Shown: positions 52,513-62,272, counted from the first letter of the stretch. The stretch: 64,000 bases of DNA from CAINVV01 sp964506325 (GCA_964506325.1 CAZDLO010000008.1:10130-74129), one strand, 5' to 3'. Notes: generated by a model from the letters alone, not told the origin. Translations and numbers: made by a program.

Positions 52513-53412
52513 ATGATAACTACATTGGAAGATTTGTTCCCTGCCGTTCTTAAAAAGCCGAAGCGGACGCTTATAGTTGTCAGTGCCAACGACAACCATT
52601 CGGTTGAAGCCGTATACAAAGCCATCAAAAGTGGCCTTATTCATGCTGTTCTGATTGGAGACCAGGTTATTATAAGGGAGATTTGTACGTCGATGAAGTT
52701 TGACACCTCCCTGTTCAGGACTATCCACCAGCCAGACGACCGGCTGGCCGCGGAACTGGCAGTGCAGATGATACGGAAACAAGAGGGAGATATACTCATG
52801 AAAGGACTTATTCCCACGGATAAATTTATAAGGGCAATACTGGATAAGGAGAAGGGATTGCTGGATCAGGGCAATGTTCTGAGCCATGTAACAGTGATTC
52901 AAAATCCAAATTATTATAAGTTGATGATAGTTAGTGATGTCGCCGTGCTGCCTCAGCCCGATCTGGGTCAAAAAGTTCAACAGATCAAGTACATGGTAAA
53001 GACCGCCACAGCATTGGGCATTGGATTGCCAAAGGTTGCCGTGATCTGCCCCAGCGAACAGCTGCTGGTTCAGCTTGATTCCACCAGGGATGCAGCTTTC
53101 CTTTCCAAGATGTGCGACAGGGGTCAGATCCAGGGTTGCCTGGTGGATGGACCGCTTGCCCTGGACCTTGCCATCGACAAGGAGGCCGCAGCGATAAAGG
53201 GGGTAGGAGGTGAAGTGGCAGGAGATGCCGATTGCCTGTTGTTTCCGAACCTGGATGCGGGGAATGTATTTTACAAAACCAATATGAAACTGGCAAAGGC
53301 AGAGTCTGCCGCCATGCTTGTCGGGGCCAGGGTACCTGTCGTCCTTACTTCCAGGGGGGATACGACCCTTACCAAACAATATTCCATCGCACTTGCCTCA
53401 TTAGTTTCCTAA
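52513..53412 (+). CDS. ptb: Phosphate butyryltransferase
   Basis: 299 residues, the short Ptb form of the phosphotransacylase family. Typical blocks: VVSANDNHSVEAVYKAIKSG, LMKGLIPTDKFIRAIL, LLDQGNVLSHVTVI, LMIVSDVAVLPQPDL, CLVDGPLALDLAIDKEAAAI, and the ending DCLLFPNLDAGNVFYKTNMK. It converts butyryl-CoA (or a branched acyl-CoA) to acyl phosphate for the butyrate kinase 11 nt downstream. No bcd or crotonase genes are visible here, so the full route to butyryl-CoA would be elsewhere. Confidence 0.88.
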   Translation: MITTLEDLFPAVLKKPKRTLIVVSANDNHSVEAVYKAIKSGLIHAVLIGDQVIIREICTSMKFDTSLFRTIHQPDDRLAAELAVQMIRKQEGDILMKGLIPTDKFIRAILDKEKGLLDQGNVLSHVTVIQNPNYYKLMIVSDVAVLPQPDLGQKVQQIKYMVKTATALGIGLPKVAVICPSEQLLVQLDSTRDAAFLSKMCDRGQIQGCLVDGPLALDLAIDKEAAAIKGVGGEVAGDADCLLFPNLDAGNVFYKTNMKLAKAESAAMLVGARVPVVLTSRGDTTLTKQYSIALASLVS

Positions 53413-53423
53413 AAAAAGAATTC

Positions 53424-54518
53424 ATGGATAGTTCAGACCTCGTCAGAATACTGGTGATAAATCCCGGATCAACGACCACTAAAATCGCCGTATATGAAAA
53501 TTCCATCTGCATATACCTTAAAACACTGCATCATTCGCTGGTAGACCTGGGCCAGTATCCCTCCATAGCTGACCAGTACACCTTCAGAAGAAACTGTGTT
53601 TTACACCAGCTGGATCATGAAGGTTTTTCGCTGGATGAGATTAATGTTGTCATAGGCAGGGGAGGACTGACCTATCCCCTCGAATCAGGTGTTTACCTGA
53701 TCAATGAGCTGATGGTGAAGCATTGCAGGGAAGGTGTAATGGGTATTCATGCCTCCAATCTTGGATCCATGATTGCCTTCGATATTGCCCGGGAGCATCC
53801 CGGCATGATGGCACTTATTGCTGATCCGGTTGTAACTGATGAAATGGACGGAATTGCACGCGTGTCAGGTCATCCGATGTTCACGCGCCGGTCAATATTT
53901 CATGCTTTGAACCAGAAGGCCGTTGCCCGCCAGCATGCCATGAAAGTCGGGATATCCTATGAGGACCTTGATTTGATCGTTGTTCACCTTGGAGGTGGGA
54001 TTTCTGTGGGAGTGCACCAGCACGGAAGGGTTGTGGATGTGAACAATGCCCTGGACGGTGAAGGCCCTTTTTCACCTGAACGCAGCGGGTCTTTACCTGT
54101 AGGTGACCTTGTAAAGCTTTGTTTCAGCGGAAAATACAATTACCAGGAAATAATGTCCATGATCTCCGGTAATGGGGGTTTTGCAGCATACCTTGGAACT
54201 AACGATGCCCGTGAGGTTGAACTTGCTGTCAGGCGGGGTGACGAAAAGGCTACCTTCTACCATACCGCAATGGCCTACCAGATTGCCAAATACATTGGTG
54301 AAATGGCAACCGTCCTTAAAGGAAAGATCGATGGCATCCTAATTACCGGGGGAATTGCTTTTGACAAGAGATTGATGTCCCTGATCCGCGAAAGGGTTGA
54401 ATTCATCGCTCCCGTCTCTGTCTATGCAGGCCAGGATGAACTTAAGGCTCTGGCAATGAATGCCTTGATGGTTGCAAGGGGGGAAATCGAACCAAGGGTC
54501 TATGATTTAGAGTCCTGA
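53424..54518 (+). CDS. buk: Butyrate kinase
   Basis: 364 residues from MDSSDLVRILVINPGSTTTK; the open frame extends upstream into ptb but this ATG gives the normal length. Acetokinase-family motifs: NPGSTTTKIAVYEN, VIGRGGLTYPLESGVYLIN, ADPVVTDEMDGIARVSG, VHLGGGISVGVHQHGRVVD, NALDGEGPFSPERSGSLP and DGILITGGIAFDKRLM. It produces butyrate (or isobutyrate/isovalerate) and ATP from the acyl phosphate made by Ptb. Start 11 nt after the ptb stop. Confidence 0.92.
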   Translation: MDSSDLVRILVINPGSTTTKIAVYENSICIYLKTLHHSLVDLGQYPSIADQYTFRRNCVLHQLDHEGFSLDEINVVIGRGGLTYPLESGVYLINELMVKHCREGVMGIHASNLGSMIAFDIAREHPGMMALIADPVVTDEMDGIARVSGHPMFTRRSIFHALNQKAVARQHAMKVGISYEDLDLIVVHLGGGISVGVHQHGRVVDVNNALDGEGPFSPERSGSLPVGDLVKLCFSGKYNYQEIMSMISGNGGFAAYLGTNDAREVELAVRRGDEKATFYHTAMAYQIAKYIGEMATVLKGKIDGILITGGIAFDKRLMSLIRERVEFIAPVSVYAGQDELKALAMNALMVARGEIEPRVYDLES

Positions 54519-54686
54519 AAAACCGGAAAAATAAATACCGCTGCAAAATTCGCCGGGCCGACTTCCGCTGTGTATCAGATTGTTGAAGAGACCGGTGGTT
54601 GGGAATAAACGGTAATTCCGGACTGAGTTAACCGGATGTGGACAGAAAAATTGCATTTTTGCAAACAGCCAACCAAACATAAATTT

Positions 54687-55946
54687 ATGAAATCTGCAGT
54701 ACTGGTTTTATCCCTGTTCTTTTATTCCTCCCTGCTCTGTTCCCAGAATTTTGTACCCAACTACGACGAGGCCAAAGTTCCTGCCTATGTTTTGCCTGAT
54801 CCACTGGTGTTTAGTGATGGCAGGGCAGTAACCGGCTCTAAAGAGTGGACAAAAAGAAGGGCCGAATTGCTGCAAATATTTGAAAAAGAGATGTTTGGCC
54901 AAGTACCGGAAGGGAAAGTTAAAACCTGGTTCAAAGAAATATCCATCGATGAAAATTCCTGTAACGGTTTTGCGATCAGGAAAGAAATTCAGCTTATGGT
55001 GGAAAGACAAGGGCACAGAGTAGCCTTGAATCTTTTAATTTTCCTTCCAAAATCAGTAAAAAAACCTCCGTTGTTCCTGGGTTATAATTTTAGCGGAAAT
55101 CATACTGTGACTGCTGAAACCGGGATCAGCGTGGCCTCCTCCTGGGTACGGAACAATCCTGCCAGGGGTATTACCGGCAATGTGTCTGCGGAAAGCTTGA
55201 GGGGCTCGGATGCAGATTCGTGGCCTGTCAAGGAAATTATTGTCAGGGGTTATGGAGTTGCTACCATTTATTACGGAGATGTTGACCCGGATTTCAACGA
55301 TGGTTTTCACAATGGTGTGCACCCACTTTTTAATGCGCCCAGAGACAGTTCCTCCTGGGGCAGTGTGGCTGCATGGGCCTGGGGACTGTCAAGGGTAATG
55401 GACTGCCTTGAAGATATGAAGGAAGCGGACCCCAAAAAGGTGATAGTTTTTGGACATTCAAGGTTGGGGAAAGCTGCCTTGTGGGCAGGTGCGACCGACA
55501 AGAGGTTCTCTGTGGTTATCTCGAATGAATCGGGCACAGGAGGAGCAGCTTTGTCGAGGCGTAAGTATGGTGAGACTGTTTCCAGGATAAATACTTCCTT
55601 TCCGCACTGGTTCTGTGATAATTTCAAAAAATACAGCGACAGGGAGGAGTCTTTGCCATTCGACCAGCATGAATTGCTTTCACTTATAGCGCCTCGTCCT
55701 GTTTATGTTTCAGTGGCGGAGGATGATCGCTGGGGAGACCCAAGGGGGTCATTTCTGGCTTGTGTTGCAGCCTCCCCGGTATACCAGTTGTTGGGGAAAA
55801 AGGGAATTCCCCCAGGGGAAATGCCTCCGTTGGAACAACCCGTTATAGGATCGATCGGATTTCACATCCGTCCGGGGAAACATAATATTACCTTTTTTGA
55901 CTGGAATTGTTTTATGAATTTCACAGACATTTATTTCAGAAAATAG
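54687..55946 (+). CDS. CE15-like glucuronoyl esterase, secreted
   Basis: 419 residues from MKSAVLVLSLFFYSSLL, the signal peptide; an ATG 17 codons upstream is less suitable. The alpha/beta-hydrolase has nucleophile Ser in VFGHSRLGKAALWAG, followed by ISNESGTGGAALSRRKYGET, FPHWFCDNFKKYSD, and FDQHELLSLIAPRPVYVSVA. These are typical of Bacteroidota CE15 4-O-methyl-glucuronoyl methylesterases, which cut lignin-carbohydrate ester bonds. No xylanase genes are nearby, so the natural substrate is uncertain. Confidence 0.78.
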   Translation: MKSAVLVLSLFFYSSLLCSQNFVPNYDEAKVPAYVLPDPLVFSDGRAVTGSKEWTKRRAELLQIFEKEMFGQVPEGKVKTWFKEISIDENSCNGFAIRKEIQLMVERQGHRVALNLLIFLPKSVKKPPLFLGYNFSGNHTVTAETGISVASSWVRNNPARGITGNVSAESLRGSDADSWPVKEIIVRGYGVATIYYGDVDPDFNDGFHNGVHPLFNAPRDSSSWGSVAAWAWGLSRVMDCLEDMKEADPKKVIVFGHSRLGKAALWAGATDKRFSVVISNESGTGGAALSRRKYGETVSRINTSFPHWFCDNFKKYSDREESLPFDQHELLSLIAPRPVYVSVAEDDRWGDPRGSFLACVAASPVYQLLGKKGIPPGEMPPLEQPVIGSIGFHIRPGKHNITFFDWNCFMNFTDIYFRK

Positions 55947-55995
55947 ATTGGGTTGCTCTTTACATGATAAATCCTATATTTGGAAAAACCTATCG

Positions 55996-58203
55996 ATGAT
56001 GGCGAGACGTATTCTGGTTCTCTTCTTTATATTGACTTATGCCCTGTCTTTTCGCAGTTTAGGACAGATTTCATATGGCGGCACGCCAGCATCTTTCAAT
56101 TCGCTGAAAAGCCTTAAAATACAACTTCCGGTGGTTGAAACAGCCAAAGTCGACCATGCAGCGTTGTTACTCCAGGATTTGCAATCCGGGGATCCCTATA
56201 AGAAATACACTTTTGCCAAAAGTTTTGATGTAGACATTAGTCCTGCCAATTCCGGAGTATGGGATATGGCAGATGGAATGAAAATATGGAGAATAGCACT
56301 CCGTTCTGCCGGTGCTTATTCTCTTAACATATTGTTCGACAGGTTTATTTTGCCAACAGGGGCCTCTGTTTTTCTTTATACTCCGGATCATAAGGTCGTT
56401 CGGGGAGCCTTTAATGCGAACAATGAACAATCCTCCGGGATGTTGCCGGTGTATCCTCTTCCCGGTGATGAAATTATTGTTGAATACAATGAACCGGCCA
56501 ATGTCTCCGGACCGGGCGACCTTCACATTTCGAAGATTAACCACGACTACAAAAATGCCATAGGCAATCGTCCGCTGGGAGAATCCGGTTCCTGCAACAT
56601 GGATGTTTACTGCAAGGAAGCCATGGTGATGAATGTTGAAAAACAGGCTGTAGTGCAGTTGGTAATTGGCGGGATTGATCTGTGTACCGGCACTCTGGTC
56701 AACAACACCACGAGGGATAAAACCCCCTACCTGCTAACTGCAGGACACTGTATTCAGCGCGCTTCAGATGCCCAGACAACGGTCTTTACCTTCAACTATG
56801 AGAGCCCTTTTTGCGGCCGGAACGGTAGTGCCAACGGTTATGTGGACCAGACCATGACCGGATCCATTTTGCGTGCACGTTCTGATTCTTTGGATTTTGC
56901 GCTGGTAGAACTGGAAATGATGCCACCTCCGGAGTTCAGGCCCTATTATGCGGGCTGGGACAGGAGTAAAACTACACCGGCATCCACGCGGACTGTGCAC
57001 CATCCACTGGCAGATGTGAAGAAGGTTTCTATAGATTCTGATCCCCCCGGAATTGCTTCCTACAATGACACCAATGACCCCGGTCATCCGCCCAACAGTT
57101 TCTGGTGGATCAAAAAATGGAATTTCGGAACAACAGAGGCAGGTTCATCGGGGGGGGCACTTTTTAATGAATCCAACCTTATTGTTGGTACTTTAAGGGG
57201 AGGTACAGCCACTTGTGAACTTTCAACAGACGATTACTATTCCATGTTTTCCTTCCAGTGGAATTTTTCTTCGCTCCCTGCCAGGCAACTTAAAGTCTGG
57301 CTGGATCCTGTCAACTCCGGTCTGACCAAAATTGAAGCCATGGACCCATATTCCGCAGAGGCCTCCTGCGACCAGTTCTCGGATGTCAGGCAAGGCGAAA
57401 TTTACGAAGCTGCACGAATTACCAACGGGAAGGGATATATTTCCGGTCACAACTCCATGAGGATTCTGAGTTATGCCCAGGAATTTGGCCAGACAGAAAA
57501 AACGTCCTTGGCAGCATTTTCAGTGGGAATGGCGAAAGCTGTTACAGGGGTTAACAATGGCAACAGTGTGGTCAGTTTCCATATTTACCAGATGGATGGT
57601 AATACCGGAATGCCGGGTGAAACCCTGAAGACCATTACTGTGCCTATTAAGTCGTTGAAATCCAGGTATTCAACTTTTATCGAACTTGACCAGGCCCTGG
57701 AAATAAATGGCAAGTATTTTATTGGATATGATATCAATTACAGCAATACAAGTGATACCGTTGCGTTGTATCATGCTTCATCCCGCTCCACCAGCGACCT
57801 TAACAGGGCATTTTGCAAGATCGATAATACCTGGCAACCGTTTTACTGGGTTCCCGAGATCAACCTTAGGACCTCTCTTCTGATTGATTCATACGGATGC
57901 GGCACTACTTTTGCGGCAACAGAACCGGAACCGGTTCCGGCTGGACCCCACCAGTTTAAAGTATATTATCCGGACGATGAATCCCTTAATCTACTTTACC
58001 TTGTGAACACTGGTAATGAGGAATTTGGCAGGATTATTTTCTATGACCTGCTTGGCCGAAAGGTATCTGAGACCCAACGAATGCTTACCGCCGAACCTAT
58101 GGAATTAAGTTGCAGCATGCTTCAGTCGGCTGTTTATTTTATTGCTGTTGAGACGATTAGCAGGAAGGAGGTCCTGAAAGTGAAGGTCGTCAGGAGCAGA
58201 TAG
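55996..58203 (+). CDS. Trypsin-like serine protease with T9SS sorting domain
   Basis: About 735 residues; start at ATG 55996 (or 55999), which begins the signal peptide MARRILVLFFILTYALS. An N-terminal pro-region is followed by a trypsin-like domain similar to lysyl endopeptidases: catalytic His in PYLLTAGHC, Asp in LDFALVELE and Ser in EAGSSGGALFN. A beta-sandwich region follows, and the last 75 residues (IIFYDLLGRKVSETQ, ending KVKVVRSR) resemble a T9SS type A sorting domain. Expected on the cell surface or released. It starts 49 nt after the CE15 gene. Confidence 0.8.
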   Translation: MMARRILVLFFILTYALSFRSLGQISYGGTPASFNSLKSLKIQLPVVETAKVDHAALLLQDLQSGDPYKKYTFAKSFDVDISPANSGVWDMADGMKIWRIALRSAGAYSLNILFDRFILPTGASVFLYTPDHKVVRGAFNANNEQSSGMLPVYPLPGDEIIVEYNEPANVSGPGDLHISKINHDYKNAIGNRPLGESGSCNMDVYCKEAMVMNVEKQAVVQLVIGGIDLCTGTLVNNTTRDKTPYLLTAGHCIQRASDAQTTVFTFNYESPFCGRNGSANGYVDQTMTGSILRARSDSLDFALVELEMMPPPEFRPYYAGWDRSKTTPASTRTVHHPLADVKKVSIDSDPPGIASYNDTNDPGHPPNSFWWIKKWNFGTTEAGSSGGALFNESNLIVGTLRGGTATCELSTDDYYSMFSFQWNFSSLPARQLKVWLDPVNSGLTKIEAMDPYSAEASCDQFSDVRQGEIYEAARITNGKGYISGHNSMRILSYAQEFGQTEKTSLAAFSVGMAKAVTGVNNGNSVVSFHIYQMDGNTGMPGETLKTITVPIKSLKSRYSTFIELDQALEINGKYFIGYDINYSNTSDTVALYHASSRSTSDLNRAFCKIDNTWQPFYWVPEINLRTSLLIDSYGCGTTFAATEPEPVPAGPHQFKVYYPDDESLNLLYLVNTGNEEFGRIIFYDLLGRKVSETQRMLTAEPMELSCSMLQSAVYFIAVETISRKEVLKVKVVRSR

Positions 58204-58238
58204 TCATTTTAATCCTTACTGTAAATAAATACTACCGA

Positions 58239-59384
58239 ATGCAGCAGCGAATTGTTGTTCTCATCCTTTGCCTCGGCTTTTTGATCAGTTGCACTTCCGG
58301 CCCCGGGAATAAAAGACCGGCGGGAAGTTCATCCGGTTTGGGAAAATCTTCAGATGCGACAGGATTTGCCATTGCAAATTTTGGAAAATATAAAAAACTG
58401 ACTGTAACAGATCCGTGGCAGAAGTCCAGCAACAATCAATTTGACTATTACCTTGCTAAAAAGGGAGACGAAATTCCGGAAGAAATAAAGGGCAAACAGG
58501 TGTTTTTAACTCCGCTGAAAAATGTAGTTTGCCTCTCCACGACCCATATCGGCTACCTGGATGCACTGGGAGAGTTATCCGCGGTTTCAGGTTTGTCCGG
58601 AAGTGCTTACCTGACGAACCCCTTTGTACGGAAAGGGATTGAAGAAAACCGTATCCATGAAGTCGGGTATGACAGGGGACTTAACTATGAAATGATCATG
58701 AAACTGAAACCTGATGCTGTTTTTGCCTTTGGTGTTGGTTCTGAGATCAATGCCCAGTTAAATAAGTTGCACGATCTGGGCATTCCTGTTGTACTGGTTG
58801 GTGAATATCTTGAACAGACTCCGCTGGCAAAGGCTGACTGGATTAAATTCTTTGGTGCCTTTTTTGAGAAGGAGGAGCTGGCTGATACTATTTTCAACCG
58901 CCTGAATACCAGTTACAATTCGATCAAAGCGAGTGTCTCAGGCATGACTGAAAAACCGAAGGTTCTCACAGGCCTCCCTTTTAAGGATACCTGGTGGATT
59001 GCCGGTGGCAAGTCAAACCTGGCGGTTTTAATTGAGGATGCCGGCGGAAAATTTTTATGGAATGAGAATAGTTCACAGGAAGCTTTTCCAGTATCTTTGG
59101 AGGAGGTATTCCTGCGGGCTTCCGGTGCGGATTTCTGGATCAACTGCGGCAGTGTCACCAATATGGATGAGTTGATGGCATTCGATGCACGGTTCAGCCA
59201 GTTGCCTGCTGTAAAAAAATCACAGGTATACAACAACAATCTCCGCACATCTCCCGGTGGTGGTACCGATTACTGGGAAAGTGGTGTCGTTCATCCTGAT
59301 TTGATCCTGAGGGACCTTGTGAATATTTTCCACCCTCAGCTCAATGTTGTCAGGGATTTTAATTATTACAAGAAGATAAACTGA
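58239..59384 (+). CDS. ABC importer substrate-binding lipoprotein (BtuF/FecB type)
   Basis: 381 residues. Lipoprotein signal with lipobox FLISC (about residue 18). Two-lobed periplasmic-binding fold of the metal-chelate class: VFLTPLKNVVCLSTTHIGYL, the YEMIMKLKPDAVFAFG block, IPVVLVGEYLEQTPLAKADW, and KSQVYNNNLRTSPGGGTDYW. It is followed by a FecCD-type permease and an ATPase, giving a complete importer. Cobalamin, heme or a siderophore are possible ligands. No cobalamin riboswitch or TonB receptor is adjacent to decide. Confidence 0.88.
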   Translation: MQQRIVVLILCLGFLISCTSGPGNKRPAGSSSGLGKSSDATGFAIANFGKYKKLTVTDPWQKSSNNQFDYYLAKKGDEIPEEIKGKQVFLTPLKNVVCLSTTHIGYLDALGELSAVSGLSGSAYLTNPFVRKGIEENRIHEVGYDRGLNYEMIMKLKPDAVFAFGVGSEINAQLNKLHDLGIPVVLVGEYLEQTPLAKADWIKFFGAFFEKEELADTIFNRLNTSYNSIKASVSGMTEKPKVLTGLPFKDTWWIAGGKSNLAVLIEDAGGKFLWNENSSQEAFPVSLEEVFLRASGADFWINCGSVTNMDELMAFDARFSQLPAVKKSQVYNNNLRTSPGGGTDYWESGVVHPDLILRDLVNIFHPQLNVVRDFNYYKKIN

Positions 59385-59450
59385 GTTGATTGGAACAGCG
59401 ACAGTGTTGCCTGAAGACTTCCAATGTAACATAATGATGATGAACAGGGA

Positions 59451-60557
59451 ATGAAGAACAATGAAAAGCCGGTCCGGGGCAAGGGATATTCGGATGGGTC
59501 AGCCGGGTCGCCGGTGGGCCGGGATGTCCGGTTCAGGAACGGAGCAGGGCTTTTTCTCCTGTTTGTTCTGCTTGTCATTCTTTTCTTGCTCGATCTCCTG
59601 CTAGGCTCAGTCCCTATTTCATTTTCCCAGTCTGTTTCTTCCATTTTTCATCCGGCAACAGCTGACCCTCAAATATCTTCAATTCTTCATCAGTTCAGGA
59701 TACCCAAGGCAATAACCGCGGTTCTTGCCGGTGCAGCACTTTCCGTTGCCGGACTGCAGATGCAGACCATATTCCGGAATCCGATCGCAGGCCCTGATAT
59801 TCTCGGCATCAGCTCGGGAGCCAGCCTGGGTGTGGCCCTTTTTGTGCTTTCAACAGGGTGGATCTTCAAAAGCTCCTTTCTTTTCTCGCTTACCGGTTCC
59901 TGGGCCATCGTCTTAGCTGCCTGGCTGGGTGCAGGATGCATGATGCTTCTGGTTGTTCTGATCGCTGCAAGGCTGAGGGACCTTATGACAGTTTTGATAC
60001 TCGGCATTTTGCTCTCCAGTGCAATATTTGCCGTTGTCAGTGTCATGCAATATTTTAGCAGTGAATCTTCCCTGAAAACTTTTGTTGTCTGGACCATGGG
60101 AAGCCTTGGAGGGACAACCCGTGACCAGCTCTCCGTCCTTTTTCCGTCGGTAATGGCCGGACTCCTGGTAGCAATGCTTTCGGCTAAATTCCTGGACGCT
60201 TTCCTTCTTGGGGAGAATTATGCGAAAAGTATGGGCATGAATGTAAACCTGGCCTACCTGATGGTGTTTGCCTCCACTTCCATTCTGGCAGGCAGCATTA
60301 CGGCATTCTGCGGTCCAATTGCCTTTGTGGGTGTTATTGTTCCTCATCTTGCCAGGAAATTATTTCGTTCCACCCTGCACAAAACACTGATTCCAGCCTC
60401 CGTAATGCTCGGGTCTGCTGTTATGCTTGCCGGGGATATTATCTCCCAGCTGCCCGGCTACGAAACAACACTGCCGATCAATTCGGTAACTTCCTTGCTG
60501 GGGATTCCTGTTGTAATCTGGATAATATTTCAGAACAAAAAAATCGGGTCACTTTGA
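59451..60557 (+). CDS. ABC importer permease (FecCD/BtuC family)
   Basis: 368 residues with about ten transmembrane helices after a polar N-terminal stretch of some 30 residues. Family blocks: RIPKAITAVLAGAALSVAGL, MQTIFRNPIAGPDILGISSG, ASLGVALFVL, FCGPIAFVGVIVPHLARKLF and LPINSVTSLLGIPVVIWIIF. The coupling-helix region fits BtuC. It pairs with the ATPase at 60689 and the lipoprotein at 58239. Confidence 0.92.
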   Translation: MKNNEKPVRGKGYSDGSAGSPVGRDVRFRNGAGLFLLFVLLVILFLLDLLLGSVPISFSQSVSSIFHPATADPQISSILHQFRIPKAITAVLAGAALSVAGLQMQTIFRNPIAGPDILGISSGASLGVALFVLSTGWIFKSSFLFSLTGSWAIVLAAWLGAGCMMLLVVLIAARLRDLMTVLILGILLSSAIFAVVSVMQYFSSESSLKTFVVWTMGSLGGTTRDQLSVLFPSVMAGLLVAMLSAKFLDAFLLGENYAKSMGMNVNLAYLMVFASTSILAGSITAFCGPIAFVGVIVPHLARKLFRSTLHKTLIPASVMLGSAVMLAGDIISQLPGYETTLPINSVTSLLGIPVVIWIIFQNKKIGSL

Positions 60558-60688
60558 AATCGATTAATTATTTAAAAACATTATCATTGTCAGTTATTTA
60601 CATGAAATTCACCTCCACAAATACCGGGATCAGCCTAATATGTCACTGCAGGTATTCACCCGCCACTGAAAAAGCAAACCAGTAACGA

Positions 60689-61777
60689 ATGAAAGAAGAG
60701 ATTTTCGTTGAATGCAAGTCCATTTCGATCGGATACAGGGAACGGTCGTCGGCTTCTGTTGTGGTAAAAAGCGACATGACACTGCGTGCATTCAGCGGGG
60801 AGATAGTAGCGCTGATAGGAGGAAATGGCATTGGGAAGAGCACACTGCTGAAGACCATCGCCGGATTTCAAACACCACTTTCTGGTGAATTGCTGATTCA
60901 CCAGCGTTTGGCAGGAGATTACGGCCCCAAAGAACTGGCCAGGGAGATGAGTTTTGTTTCAACAGAGATTGTCAGGGCTGCAAGCCTGACTGTCAGGGAA
61001 ATGGTAGGACTCGGGAGATTTCCTTATACAAACTGGTTTGGTCAGCTCACTGAAAACGACCAGGCTATTATTGATACTGCTATCCGGCAGGTAGGCCTCG
61101 GCGGATACGAAAACCGCCAGATCAGCCGCATTTCGGATGGAGAGCGCCAGAGGGCAATGATTGCCAGAGCTTTGGCTCAGGATACAAGAATCATGATCCT
61201 GGATGAGCCTACCGCATTCCTGGATATTTCAAATAAATACGAGATCGTGCGTATCCTGCACCGACTGGCAGAGGAACAGGGTAAATGCGTAATTTTTTCC
61301 ACCCACGACCTGAATACCGCACTTTCCATGGCCGATCACATATGGCTGATGCTGGATGACCAGGTAGTGGAGGGCCTTCCTGAAGAAGTTGCCGCACGTG
61401 GGTTTTTTAATTCGTTGTTTCCAAATAATCCACACCTGGTCTTCGATCCGAAGAAAGGAGATTTCAGGATCCGGAAAGAGAACAAGGGTAAGGTGAAACT
61501 CACGGCGAAAGGACAGGAGATGCTTTGGGCAACAAAAGCACTTGAACGTATTGGTTTTGAGGTTGTCCAGGCATCACGTATTCAGCATTCAACACTTTCC
61601 TCCTCCGCAGGTGTTGTCATTGAGGACGAAAATTCACCTGTTTCATCCTTTGCAATGGAAGTTACCCAGATCGCAAATGGTTGGTCTGTAACCTATTCAG
61701 ACAGGGTTATTGAGCTTGAGACCATGGAACAACTTTGCCGGGTCACGAAAAAGATTATGCATCAACATGTATCTTGA
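60689..61777 (+). CDS. ABC importer ATPase (FecE/BtuD family) with C-terminal extension
   Basis: 362 residues. Walker A in LIGGNGIGKSTLL, signature SRISDGERQRAMIARALAQ, Walker B IMILDEPTAFLD and H-loop FSTHDLNTAL. Family members are usually near 255-270 residues; here about 100 extra residues follow (from about 262), with a small alpha/beta pattern of unknown role (KALERIGFEVVQASR, NGWSVTYSDRVIELE). The extension may regulate the transporter. The 3' end overlaps the convergent YhcH-family gene by 23 nt. Confidence 0.9.
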   Translation: MKEEIFVECKSISIGYRERSSASVVVKSDMTLRAFSGEIVALIGGNGIGKSTLLKTIAGFQTPLSGELLIHQRLAGDYGPKELAREMSFVSTEIVRAASLTVREMVGLGRFPYTNWFGQLTENDQAIIDTAIRQVGLGGYENRQISRISDGERQRAMIARALAQDTRIMILDEPTAFLDISNKYEIVRILHRLAEEQGKCVIFSTHDLNTALSMADHIWLMLDDQVVEGLPEEVAARGFFNSLFPNNPHLVFDPKKGDFRIRKENKGKVKLTAKGQEMLWATKALERIGFEVVQASRIQHSTLSSSAGVVIEDENSPVSSFAMEVTQIANGWSVTYSDRVIELETMEQLCRVTKKIMHQHVS

Positions 61778-62210
61778 ATACAATCTTCCTGACCATCGGG
61801 CCCGATTGCGGATCAGTAACTGCCGTGTGAAGATCGGTCGGGTAATAAATGACAAACATCCCCGGTAAAAGTCTTGAGAAGGAAGCGCTGCAGTTGTAAA
61901 AGGCATAATCTGCCTTTTCGTTGTAGTCCTCAAGCAGCGGCTGGGATTTTAATATTTCGTGGCCCATAAGTTCCGAGCCTGAAACCCAGTACTGCAAGTC
62001 AATGTACCGGCGATGCCCTTCCAGTTTACATGTGTCCGTTGTCGTGTTGTTGTTTTCAAAAACGAGCATTACCAGCCGGTCATTTTCAATTTCATATCTT
62101 CCCGGCTTAATTGCGGTCATATCGTTCTGCCGGATGTATAACAGGGCTTTGGAAATGCCGTCTCCCAAATGCATGTATCTTGCTGCATTTTCGATAGTGT
62201 CTAGAACCAT
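61755..62210 (-). CDS. YhcH/YjgK/YiaL-family cupin protein
   Basis: 151 residues, the normal family length. The metal site region is EGHRRYIDLQYWVSG with later YYPTDLHTAV and VFKIHV. Characterised relatives include the N-acetylneuraminate anomerase NanQ/YhcH; others act on sugar metabolism with unclear substrate. No sialic acid genes are adjacent. Its 3' end overlaps the ATPase gene tail to tail. Confidence 0.87.
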   Translation of the reverse strand: MVLDTIENAARYMHLGDGISKALLYIRQNDMTAIKPGRYEIENDRLVMLVFENNNTTTDTCKLEGHRRYIDLQYWVSGSELMGHEILKSQPLLEDYNEKADYAFYNCSASFSRLLPGMFVIYYPTDLHTAVTDPQSGPMVRKIVFKIHVDA

Positions 62211-62264
62211 CAGTAGTAAATATTAGGATGAGTAGTAGTCTTCTATTCAGAAAAGAAGGTTCCC

Positions 62265-62272
62265 CAAAGGTA
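62265..62272 (-). promoter_or_regulatory. Putative -7 box for the YhcH-family gene
   Basis: On the minus strand TACCTTTG, a full match to TAnnTTTG, 55 nt before the start codon in the 135-nt divergent gap. No -33 element was clear. Confidence 0.35.

Noticed and set aside
52498..53379. 293-codon minus-strand open frame opposite ptb
   Set aside because: Shadow of a clear phosphate butyryltransferase; no start context or family match.
54495..54520. ATTTAGAGTCCTGAAAA at the end of buk as a sixth copy of the 17-bp dyad
   Set aside because: Lies in coding sequence and lacks the dyad symmetry of the other copies.
60657..60668. CACCCGCCACTG resembling the cobalamin riboswitch core before the ABC ATPase gene
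   Set aside because: No GGTGxxAATCC-like upstream block and no B12 box downstream, and the gap is only 131 nt. Treated as chance similarity.
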